A DNA stretch of 16,282 nt. Origin: an uncultured Coriobacteriales bacterium. GTDB taxonomy: Bacteria > Actinomycetota > Coriobacteriia > Coriobacteriales > UMGS124. Positions 1 through 5,965 of this stretch are shown here, in pieces. The DNA lies in NCBI GenBank assembly GCA_903789505.1, contig CAIFEU010000054.1, forward strand, positions 1 to 16,282, written 5' to 3'. The notes under the pieces were generated by a model that saw only the letters and a program-made list of their open reading frames with translations, was not told the origin of the DNA and ran no database searches. How positions within the stretch are numbered: position 1 is the stretch's first letter; the number at the start of each line of letters is the position of its first letter. The position numbers and the translations under genes were made by a program.

Positions 1-1
1 G

Positions 2-1666
2 TCCAAGGCCGACGCGGCTGCCCCCGCCGGACCCGCCCCCGCAGGCGGCAACGCCTCCGCAAGCTCGGAGCTCGACACCGACTGGCGCACCGCCCCCGCG
101 GAGGTGACCGACTTCGCCGATGAGTACGACGCCGACGTCGTGGTCGTCGGACACGGGTTTGCGGGGACAACGTGCTATCGCTGGATTGCCGAGCAGGGGC
201 ACAAGGTAATCCTGCTCGAGGCGCAGGAGCAGGACTCCTGGAGCGCCGTGGGCAACGAGTTCGCATCCCTGAACTCCGACATCCTCCAGCAGCGCGGCGT
301 GGAGCACATCGACCCGGTCGACTTCTTCAACAACTTCATGAAGATCACGGGCAACGTCCCCAACCCCACGCTGGTCATGAAGTTCGCTCAGAACTCTGCC
401 GACGCGACCAACTGGTACCTGTCCGAGTGCACCGACGATGACCTCGCGACGATGACCACGTCGTTCTTCCCGAAGACAGACCACCAGCTCTCCGAGCTCA
501 ACGGCATCAAGTTCTGGGGCAGCGTCTGCTCGTTCTACGGCGACTGCAACCAGACCAAGCTGCTGACATACAACGCCCAGGTTGCGCAGGACAACGGCGG
601 TCAGCTCATGTGGGGCACGACCGGCAAGTACATCATCATGAAGGACGGCGCGGTCGCGGGCATCGTCGCGCAGAACGCCGACGGCTATATCAAGATCAAC
701 TGCAAGGCTGTCGTGGTGGCGTGCGGCAGCTTCGGCGGCAACACTGCGATGATGAACGAGCTCATGCCCGACATGTATAACGCTCTTGTCGAGGGTGAGT
801 CGCTGGGCGCGATGATGGGCGGCCGTGACGGCTCCGGCGTCAAGATGGCCTACTGGGCGGGCGCCCACCTGGAGACCACGCCCGTCGCGGGCATGAACAT
901 GAAGGGTCTGGCGGTCCCCGGCAAGATGAACGTGCTGCCGCAGGCTCTGTGGGTCGACGAAAACGGCAAGCGCTTCTGCAACGAGTTTTGGCCGACGGCC
1001 GAGCAGCGCGGCTATCAGGACATCTTCCAGACCCGTAAGACCAAGTACGCCATCGTCGACGACAACTTCGACACCTACCGTCAGTACACGCTCCCACAGC
1101 ACGCCGGGTTCTACGCCTCGCAAGAGAACATCCAGAGCCTGCGCGACTCGCTCGACGAGGCCTACGCCAAGTTCAACGGCACCTACGTCGAGTCCGCAGC
1201 GGCGGATTCCGCGCCAGCAGGCGCCCCGATGAGCTCGAACAACTTCATCGCCGACGACACGCTGGAAGGCCTTGCCGATCAGCTCGGGTTCGACGAGCAG
1301 GCAAAGGCAAACTTCCTTGCCCAGGTCGAGCAGTACAACCAGTACTGCGACGACGGCGTCGACCAGCAGTTCGGTCGCAGCCCCGAGGTCCTGTTCCCGG
1401 TCAGCAAGGCCCCGTTCTACGCCGTGGAGTTTGACCCGGTGCTCGGCGAGACCATGGTCGCCTGCGGCGGTCTGATCACCGACGGCGAGCAGAACTGCCT
1501 CGACAAGAACTACGAGCCCATCCCCGGCCTGTACGCCTCGGGTAACGACTGCGGCAGGCGCTTCGGCTACGAGTACGTCACGCCCATCCCCGGCTGCTCG
1601 CTGGGATTCGCCATCACGCTGGGTCGCGAGTGCGGCAAGAGCGTGTGCGCCTTCCTCGAGAAGTAG
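2..1666 (+). CDS. FAD-dependent oxidoreductase, fumarate/urocanate-reductase-like flavoprotein, 5' end outside window
   Basis: The frame is open from the window edge, so the N-terminus is missing. The first 34 visible residues are an Ala/Pro/Gly/Ser-rich linker, as found after a Tat or lipoprotein export signal in secreted flavoproteins; the signal itself is not visible, so export is inference. Counting from the GTG at 104, a Rossmann dinucleotide fold follows a beta strand with GHGFAG at 16-21. Further FAD_binding_2 family marks are ACGSFGGN (207-213), GRDGSG (240-245), DENGKRFCNE (285-294) and the C-terminal FAD segment GNDCGRR...PGCSLGFA (480-503). An odd Ala/Pro insert lies at 364-376. 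The paired His and the catalytic Arg of true fumarate reductases are not evident: GETMVACGG (448-456) stands where HHT is expected. The family is secure but the substrate is unknown. The GTG at 104 is not the true start. A strong terminator follows directly. Confidence 0.88.
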   Translation, partial: SKADAAAPAGPAPAGGNASASSELDTDWRTAPAEVTDFADEYDADVVVVGHGFAGTTCYRWIAEQGHKVILLEAQEQDSWSAVGNEFASLNSDILQQRGVEHIDPVDFFNNFMKITGNVPNPTLVMKFAQNSADATNWYLSECTDDDLATMTTSFFPKTDHQLSELNGIKFWGSVCSFYGDCNQTKLLTYNAQVAQDNGGQLMWGTTGKYIIMKDGAVAGIVAQNADGYIKINCKAVVVACGSFGGNTAMMNELMPDMYNALVEGESLGAMMGGRDGSGVKMAYWAGAHLETTPVAGMNMKGLAVPGKMNVLPQALWVDENGKRFCNEFWPTAEQRGYQDIFQTRKTKYAIVDDNFDTYRQYTLPQHAGFYASQENIQSLRDSLDEAYAKFNGTYVESAAADSAPAGAPMSSNNFIADDTLEGLADQLGFDEQAKANFLAQVEQYNQYCDDGVDQQFGRSPEVLFPVSKAPFYAVEFDPVLGETMVACGGLITDGEQNCLDKNYEPIPGLYASGNDCGRRFGYEYVTPIPGCSLGFAITLGRECGKSVCAFLEK

Positions 1667-1706
1667 CCCTGTCGCCCGGCGGGGCGTCTATGGACGTTGT
1701 GGTTTG

Positions 1707-1741
1707 GGGCGGCCGTCCTCACAGGGACGGTCGCCCTTTCT
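1707..1741 (+). terminator. Intrinsic terminator after the FAD oxidoreductase
   Basis: The arms GGGCGGCCGTCC (1707-1718) and GGACGGTCGCCC (1725-1736) form a 12-bp stem with one G-U pair and a 6-base loop, followed by TTTCT. It sits about 40 bases after the oxidoreductase stop and ahead of the channel gene, so it separates the two transcription units. Confidence 0.85.
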
Positions 1742-1798
1742 CGTGGAACGGGTAGAGTTGGCAATCATCCGGCATCTCGAGGAGGGCGGCTCAGCATC

Positions 1799-2611
1799 GT
1801 GGACGACCTAACCATCTTCGGCATGGACTCCCGCACCTTCGCCATCAAGGTGGGCGTCCTGGTGGCCGTCGTCATCATCGCCGCAGTGGTGCAGCACTTC
1901 GCCGTCAGGGGAGTGAAGCGGCTCGCCAGGCGCAGCGACCACATGCCCCAGGGGTCCATCATCGAGAACATCGTGCGCGTCACCATCTGGCTCATCGCGC
2001 TCGCCATCTGCCTGGAGCCGGTATTCGGCGTCAAGCCCAGCGCTCTGGTCGCCAGCCTGGGCGTGGTCTCGATCGCCGTCTCGCTCGGCCTCAAGGACAC
2101 GATCTCCAACCTCATCGGCGGCATGACGTTGATGCTCTCCGACGTCATCTCCGTGGGCGACTACGTCACCATCGGCACAATCACCGGCACCGTGACCGAC
2201 CTGAGCTGGCGCCACACCGTGGTCACCAACCGTCTGGGAGACCGCGTCGTGATACCCAACTCGGTCCTGAACACGACCGCAATCGTGCGCCTGCCGCAGA
2301 AGAGCGAGGCGCGCGGGACCGTCGAGTTCACGATGGAGCCCGGACGCGACACCGACGCCGTCGCGCGCGACATCTACGACACGATCACGGGAGCGGGCAT
2401 CGAAGAGCTCAGCCGCGACCCCGCGATGAAGACGTCGGTCTTCTTCGAGAGCATCACTCCCTACGGGATACAGGGTTATGTCTATTTCTACGTCAAGGAG
2501 GGCATCCCTCTTGCAGGCGTCAAGAACAAGATCGTGCGCGCAATCGCCGACAAGCCATACTTCTCCACGCTCGGGTTGGGCGATTCGGGCGACGAGGGCG
2601 GGAAGGCGTAG
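1799..2611 (+). CDS. MscS-family small-conductance mechanosensitive ion channel
   Basis: Inner-membrane channel protein of 270 residues, close to the 286 of E. coli MscS. Such channels open under membrane tension and release solutes during hypo-osmotic shock. Predicted membrane segments are at about 14-36, 58-77 and 80-113. The third holds the pore-lining signature SLGLKDTISNLIGG (95-108). The beta domain follows with VGDYVTIGTITGTVTD (119-134) and the hallmark VIPNS (151-155), then a soluble alpha/beta C-terminal domain. I chose the GTG start at 1799 because AGGAGGG lies at 1780-1786, 12 bases upstream. A reading frame open from 1697 would run through the preceding terminator, so the longer form is unlikely; ATG at 1823 is an alternative. 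The acetyltransferase gene begins 45 bases after the stop and may be co-transcribed. Confidence 0.9.
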   Translation: MDDLTIFGMDSRTFAIKVGVLVAVVIIAAVVQHFAVRGVKRLARRSDHMPQGSIIENIVRVTIWLIALAICLEPVFGVKPSALVASLGVVSIAVSLGLKDTISNLIGGMTLMLSDVISVGDYVTIGTITGTVTDLSWRHTVVTNRLGDRVVIPNSVLNTTAIVRLPQKSEARGTVEFTMEPGRDTDAVARDIYDTITGAGIEELSRDPAMKTSVFFESITPYGIQGYVYFYVKEGIPLAGVKNKIVRAIADKPYFSTLGLGDSGDEGGKA

Positions 2612-2656
2612 CGCCAAAACGTGACGACGGGGACGAGTCGAGGAGGCCAGCCCATC

Positions 2657-3412
2657 ATGGACGTCAGCAAGAGCGAGGAGGCGCGCGAGGGCAAGCGTCC
2701 CGACGCGCTCGCAAACGACCGTCCCACGCAGAGCGCACCCTCCTCTCATGAGGGGCAGACCGCGTCCGTGGGCATCCCCACGTCCGAGGCGCTCCCCGCC
2801 GAGGGAACAGAGGGGAGCGCCATCCCCTCCATCGAAGAACTGCTTGTGGGGCATGAGCCCTATACGTGCACGTACGTGCCCCGCCAGGCAGAGCTGCAAC
2901 GCGCGGCGAAGCGCCTGTGCTGGGAGCTCAACATGTCGAGCCCCGATGACCCCGAGCTCCGCCGCGCCATCATCTCCCGCCTGTTCGGCGGGGATGCCGG
3001 AGCGCGCGTCGCCATCGAGCCGCCGTTCCACTGCGATTACGGGTTCAACGTCCACTTTCACGGCGGGGCGTTCCTCAACTACGGGTGCGTCCTGCTCGAC
3101 ACCTCGCCCATCGAAATCGGGAACGGCGCGCTCCTGGGGCCGCACGTCACGCTCGCCTGTGCTGGCCACGCCATCTGCGCGGAACAGCGCAGGCAGGGAG
3201 TCGAGACCTCGGCGCCGATATCTCTGGGCGATGACGTGTGGATCGGGGCGGGGTCGATCGTGTGCGCAGGCGTCTCGATCGGCCAGGGCAGCGTGATTGG
3301 CGCAGGGTCCGTCGTCACCCGTGACATACCCGCCGGGGTCGTCGCCGTCGGCAACCCCTGCCGCGTGATGCGCCCGGTCGGCAAGCGAGACAGGGCTGAG
3401 CCGCTCTTCTGA
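2657..3412 (+). CDS. Hexapeptide-repeat sugar O-acetyltransferase (maltose/galactoside acetyltransferase type)
   Basis: Predicted cytosolic enzyme that moves acetyl from acetyl-CoA to a sugar hydroxyl, as in the Maa/LacA family. The conserved part begins near residue 58 with SIEELLVGHEPYTCTYVP, an alpha-helical Mac domain, and continues as a left-handed beta helix: IEPPFHCDYGFNVHFH (120-135), then DDVWIGAGSIVCAGVSIGQG (192-211) and VTRDIPAGVVAVGNPCRVMR (220-239). The likely catalytic His is H171 in CAGHAIC, matching the TGHP/AGH motif of the family. The start at ATG 2657 is set by AGGAGG at 2641-2646. This adds about 57 polar, low-complexity residues not usual in the family; a GTG at 2768 with a GAGGGG upstream would give a shorter form. 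It follows the channel gene by 45 bases. The acceptor sugar cannot be read from sequence. Confidence 0.87.
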   Translation: MDVSKSEEAREGKRPDALANDRPTQSAPSSHEGQTASVGIPTSEALPAEGTEGSAIPSIEELLVGHEPYTCTYVPRQAELQRAAKRLCWELNMSSPDDPELRRAIISRLFGGDAGARVAIEPPFHCDYGFNVHFHGGAFLNYGCVLLDTSPIEIGNGALLGPHVTLACAGHAICAEQRRQGVETSAPISLGDDVWIGAGSIVCAGVSIGQGSVIGAGSVVTRDIPAGVVAVGNPCRVMRPVGKRDRAEPLF

Positions 3413-3580
3413 CGGAATCCCTCGGTCGGCATTCGCTCAGAAGCGAAATGCGATGCGTCCCTGCATAAAGGGGCTTTCGCAAAGGCCGCGGCGAGATTGC
3501 GACCGCTTTCGTACCGACCCCGACATAAGGCGAGTAAGCTTCGGAAATCCGGTCCTGCGTTCAGAAGGAAACAGGCGTCA
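3413..3580. other. Intergenic region between convergent units, no gene seen
   Basis: This stretch separates the plus-strand acetyltransferase from the minus-strand tRNA terminator. It contains an imperfect hairpin GCATTCGCT-caga-AGCGAAATGC (3438-3460) with one bulged A and no T-tract, so I do not call it a terminator with confidence. I recognise no reading frame with a ribosome binding site and no known RNA. Confidence 0.5.
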
Positions 3581-3619
3581 AACGAAAACGAGCGTATCCG
3601 GGACACCCCAGATACGCTC
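3581..3619 (-). terminator. Intrinsic terminator of the tRNA unit
   Basis: On the minus strand GAGCGTATC and GATACGCTC (plus 3611-3619 and 3590-3598) form a perfect 9-bp stem with a 12-base loop, followed by GTTTTCGTT. It lies 9 bases beyond the encoded CCA of tRNA-Val, as expected for the end of a tRNA transcript. Confidence 0.85.
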
Positions 3620-3628
3620 GATAAATGA

Positions 3629-3703
3629 TGGTGGGCGATGCTGGATTTGAACCAGCGACCCCTTCCGTGTGAAGGAAGTGCTCTGCCCCTGAGCCAATCG
3701 CCC
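3629..3703 (-). tRNA. tRNA-Val, anticodon CAC
   Basis: Complete cloverleaf. The acceptor GGGCGAT pairs with ATCGCCC. The D arm is GCTC-AGGGGCA-GAGC. The anticodon stem CTTCC/GGAAG holds the loop TTCACAC, so the anticodon is CAC (reads GUG). The T arm is GCTGG-TTCAAAT-CCAGC. Discriminator A and an encoded CCA (3629-3631) follow. The body is 72 bases. It is downstream of tRNA-Ala in the same direction, and its 5' end touches the T-rich tail of the hairpin between them. Confidence 0.96.
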
Positions 3704-3704
3704 G

Positions 3705-3739
3705 AACGAAACGGGCCGGAGTTTTTGCGCTCCGGCCCG
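3705..3739 (-). terminator. Terminator-like hairpin between tRNA-Ala and tRNA-Val
   Basis: The arms at 3730-3739 and 3712-3721 form a perfect 10-bp G+C-rich stem (CGGGCCGGAG with CTCCGGCCCG) with an 8-base loop. On the minus strand it is followed by TTTCGTT, and one base later tRNA-Val begins. By structure it is an intrinsic terminator, but there is no room for a separate tRNA-Val promoter after it. It may therefore terminate only partly, or serve as a processing element. Confidence 0.65.
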
Positions 3740-3748
3740 CTAGTAAGC

Positions 3749-3824
3749 TGGTGGAGATAAGGGGATTCGAACCCCTGACCTCTTGACTGCCAGTCAAGCG
3801 CTCTCCCAACTGAGCTATACCCCC
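3749..3824 (-). tRNA. tRNA-Ala, anticodon GGC
   Basis: Complete cloverleaf of 73 bases plus encoded CCA (3749-3751). The acceptor GGGGGTA pairs with TATCTCC and includes the G3-U70 wobble that identifies alanine tRNAs. The D arm is GCTC-AGTTGGGA-GAGC. The anticodon stem CTTGA/TCAAG holds CTGGCAG, giving anticodon GGC (reads GCC/GCU). The T arm is AGGGG-TTCGAAT-CCCCT. It is the first tRNA of the unit, about 35 bases after the promoter -10. Confidence 0.97.
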
Positions 3825-3859
3825 GCTTTCGCGGCGCTCGCTCTCGCGGCGCGTTGTTT

Positions 3860-3887
3860 AAGATACCAGAATGAGATTCTGGGTCAA
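3860..3887 (-). promoter_or_regulatory. Promoter of the tRNA-Ala/tRNA-Val unit with an inverted repeat in the spacer
   Basis: On the minus strand: -35 TTGACC (3887-3882), a 16-base spacer, and -10 TATCTT (3865-3860) preceded by TGG, an extended -10. The spacer together with one -35 base is a perfect inverted repeat, CCAGAAT-CTC-ATTCTGG (3866-3882), which lies where a repressor or RNA polymerase accessory factor could bind. The leader to tRNA-Ala is about 30 bases and very G+C-rich. Confidence 0.75.
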
Positions 3888-4035
3888 GCATCTTTTTGAA
3901 CTCTCGCAAATGCAGGTGCGCTCGTCATCATTCGCACATAAGCCATCGTCGTCAAATGCGAGTTGGCTGGCAAGAGCTGCAGAACCGACGGCGACTGACG
4001 TCCGCAGAGGAGCGCCGCCCACCCCGCGCCCTTCC

Positions 4036-4986
4036 CTACTTGATATCCTCGAGCGTGAAGTCGTCGATGCCCTTGTAGACGTCCAGCGCTTCCTGGGGGT
4101 CATAGTCGGCGAAGGTGATCGCGCTGATCGCCTTGGTGAGACGCACGGCCTCGTCAAGAGGGCGCTGGTGAATGTTACGCCCGGTCGCGTTGCCGTCCGC
4201 CCCACCGGTGTGAATCTGGTCGTAGAGCTGCGTCAGGAAGGTCTGAGGATCAACCGTGGAGCCGCCCGCGCACACAACGCCGCAGCGCCCCGCCGCAACG
4301 CTCGCGCGCTTCAGAAGCTGGGCAGAGGTCGCCTCCTCGGTCGGCGTGGGCGGGTTCACCTTCACGAAGTCGCTGCCTAGGCACAGCGCGACGCCCGCCG
4401 CGCCCGCGATCAGGTCGGCATCCTTCTCTGCGGCGACGGCCTTGCCGCGCGGATAGATCCACAGGACCGTGATCAGCCCGTTGGCGTGAGCGTTCGCGAT
4501 GAGGTCGGCAGCCTCGACCATCATGTTCGCCTCGTACTCCGAGCCAAGATAGATCGTATAGCCAATCCCGACGACGTTGACGCCGGCGTCCATCATCGCC
4601 ATGACCGCGTCGAGGCTCGTGAGCTGGGGCGAGTAGGGGTCTGCCTGCGAGGTCTTGACGAGGTTCGTCTTGGAGTTCATCTTGACCAGATAGTTCACCT
4701 CGGGGTAGTCCGCCGCATACTGGGCAATCAGCCCGCGCTGGCCGGCCATGACGCCGCAGATGCCCTGCGAGGCAATCTTGAAGAGGTGCTCCGGGTCGGC
4801 GTCATCCGCCGCGATTCCCTCCCCGAAGAAGTCCTTGTTGAGATGCTCGACCTTCTGGTCGCAGGCGAACAGCATGAGACGACCGGTCCCGCGCGTGGCG
4901 GCCATGTAGTGGTCGATGTACTCCTCGCGGTGCTCCGGCATGACGTCAACGGGGACTCGGACCTGGTCGCGCGTGATCTTGGGCAT
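4036..4986 (-). CDS. Class I fructose-bisphosphate aldolase, DhnA (archaeal) type
   Basis: Predicted glycolytic/gluconeogenic enzyme that splits fructose 1,6-bisphosphate through a Schiff-base lysine, without a metal. It has 316 residues, in the usual range for this TIM-barrel family. Visible marks are ACDQKVEHL (41-49), VLWIYPRGKAV (174-184), DFVKVNPP (206-213) with K209 as the likely Schiff-base lysine, and the phosphate-binding loop AGGSTVD (240-246) and GNATGRNIHQR (265-275). The start at ATG 4986 is chosen for GAGGAGGA just upstream; the frame stays open 33 residues further but that part is Arg-rich and not family-like. A G+C hairpin (5009-5028) sits just before the ribosome binding site. 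The upstream palindrome at 5104-5131 separates it from the MBL gene, so it should have its own promoter. Only a weak TATGGT-like -10 near 5092-5097 is visible. I saw no clear terminator after it. A related aldolase activity cannot be excluded. Confidence 0.88.
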   Translation of the reverse strand: MPKITRDQVRVPVDVMPEHREEYIDHYMAATRGTGRLMLFACDQKVEHLNKDFFGEGIAADDADPEHLFKIASQGICGVMAGQRGLIAQYAADYPEVNYLVKMNSKTNLVKTSQADPYSPQLTSLDAVMAMMDAGVNVVGIGYTIYLGSEYEANMMVEAADLIANAHANGLITVLWIYPRGKAVAAEKDADLIAGAAGVALCLGSDFVKVNPPTPTEEATSAQLLKRASVAAGRCGVVCAGGSTVDPQTFLTQLYDQIHTGGADGNATGRNIHQRPLDEAVRLTKAISAITFADYDPQEALDVYKGIDDFTLEDIK

Positions 4987-5008
4987 GATTCCTCCTCGTT
5001 TCGAGTTT

Positions 5009-5028
5009 CGCCGCGAGAGCTCGCGGCG
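5009..5028 (-). promoter_or_regulatory. 5'-UTR hairpin before the aldolase
   Basis: The arms CGCCGCGAG and CTCGCGGCG form a perfect 9-bp stem with a 2-base centre (or 8 bp with a tetraloop). It ends about 10 bases before the aldolase ribosome binding site. It has no T-tract, so it is not a terminator. A role in mRNA stability or translation control is inference. Confidence 0.5.
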
Positions 5029-5100
5029 AGGTGTCGGCCCGGCGGCGTCGAGCCGTCGCCTCGGTCGGCAGGGCCCTTTCTGCACGAGCCCACCATAGAC

Positions 5101-5131
5101 GAAACGCCCGAGTCGTGCACGACTCGGGCGT
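5101..5131 (-). terminator. 28-bp perfect palindrome, probable terminator of the MBL gene
   Basis: Positions 5104-5131 are a perfect palindrome: the arm ACGCCCGAGTCGTG (5104-5117) is followed directly by its complement. On the minus strand it is followed by TTCGTC after the stem's final T, a weak T-tract. It lies about 90 bases after the MBL-fold gene stop and before the aldolase gene. Termination is the simplest reading; a dimeric protein-binding site is the alternative, since there is no unpaired loop. Confidence 0.6.
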
Positions 5132-5220
5132 CCGATTGCGAAACATCACGTGCCCCCCCTGCAGACGTGGGGCGCTCGCCGACGAAATGCGGCCGTTCGC
5201 GCGAGAACGCTGCGAAAGGG

Positions 5221-5856
5221 CTAATCCGTCATCCCCAGCGCCGCACGCATCTGCTGATTCATCATCAGCTCGTGGGCGATGACGCCCGTGCGTCCGTGAC
5301 CGGGGAGGACCTGCGTCTGCTCGGGGAGCTTGGAGAGCCTGACGAGAGACTCCCTCATCGCGGCGGGGTCGCCCCCGTAGAAGTCGGTGCGCCCGCAGCC
5401 CCCTGCGAACAGCGTGTCCCCCGTATAGGCGATGTGACGCGCGTCGTCGACGTAGCAGACCGAACCGGGCGTGTGCCCCGGCGTCTCCATGACGAGCAGA
5501 CGCAGGTCGCCGACCTCGATGACGTCGCCGTCCCTGACCAGGCGCGCCGGCGCCTGCGAGATGATGGGGGGCTCCTCGCGCAGGCCGAGGTGCTCGGGGC
5601 GCCCCTCCTGAAGCATTGGGTAGTCGCGCTCCCCCACGACCCATCCGCCCTCGCTGCTGGGAAGCAGCGCCTCGACGGCGCCGGTATGGTCGGCGTGGTA
5701 GTGCGTGACCAGGATGAGGCGCAGGGGATGCCCGCGCAGCGCGGACACGATGCGCTCAGGCTCGTCTCCCGGGTCGATGACGACGATGCCGCCCTGGCCA
5801 TCCTCGACCAGGTAGCAGTTCTCCCTCAGCTGTCCGACGCAGACCGATGTCGGCAT
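5221..5856 (-). CDS. MBL-fold metallo-hydrolase (glyoxalase II-like)
   Basis: Predicted cytosolic two-metal hydrolase of 211 residues. The metal motifs of the metallo-beta-lactamase superfamily are all present: THYHADH (51-57), TPGHTPGS (125-132) with H128, TGDTLF (145-150) with D147, and LPGHG (184-188) with H187. The compact length and lack of the glyoxalase II C-terminal helical domain match the small YcbL/GloC-like hydrolases, which often act on thioesters; the substrate here is not determined. The start at ATG 5856 is set by GAGAGGAAGGA upstream; a longer form from 5889 would lack a binding site. It lies 109 bases after the relA stop, with a possible -10 between them. The relA-MBL order is a common neighbourhood in Gram-positives. 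Confidence 0.85.
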   Translation of the reverse strand: MPTSVCVGQLRENCYLVEDGQGGIVVIDPGDEPERIVSALRGHPLRLILVTHYHADHTGAVEALLPSSEGGWVVGERDYPMLQEGRPEHLGLREEPPIISQAPARLVRDGDVIEVGDLRLLVMETPGHTPGSVCYVDDARHIAYTGDTLFAGGCGRTDFYGGDPAAMRESLVRLSKLPEQTQVLPGHGRTGVIAHELMMNQQMRAALGMTD

Positions 5857-5927
5857 GGGCGCATTCCTTCCTCTCTTCGAAAGCCACACGGCAGCGCCGC
5901 GCGGGCGAGGTCATTGGCGTTCAGTCC

Positions 5928-5933
5928 ACTATA
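5928..5933 (-). promoter_or_regulatory. Possible -10 element upstream of the MBL-fold gene
   Basis: TATAGT on the minus strand matches the -10 consensus in five of six positions. It lies in the relA-MBL gap about 70 bases before the MBL start. No good -35 is found 16-18 bases upstream, so the call is tentative. Confidence 0.35.
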
Positions 5934-5965
5934 CGCCATCGTCGCAGACGGGAGCGAGGCGGACG

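Noticed and set aside
1697..1798. Longer N-terminus of the mechanosensitive channel
   Set aside because: It would translate through the oxidoreductase terminator and lacks a ribosome binding site; the GTG at 1799 follows AGGAGGG.
1808..3169. Minus-strand open frame of 453 codons opposite the channel and acetyltransferase
   Set aside because: Antisense to two genes with clear family motifs; no domain visible.
3438..3460. Hairpin after the acetyltransferase as a terminator
   Set aside because: The stem has a bulge and no T-tract on either strand, so I left it as an unassigned structure.
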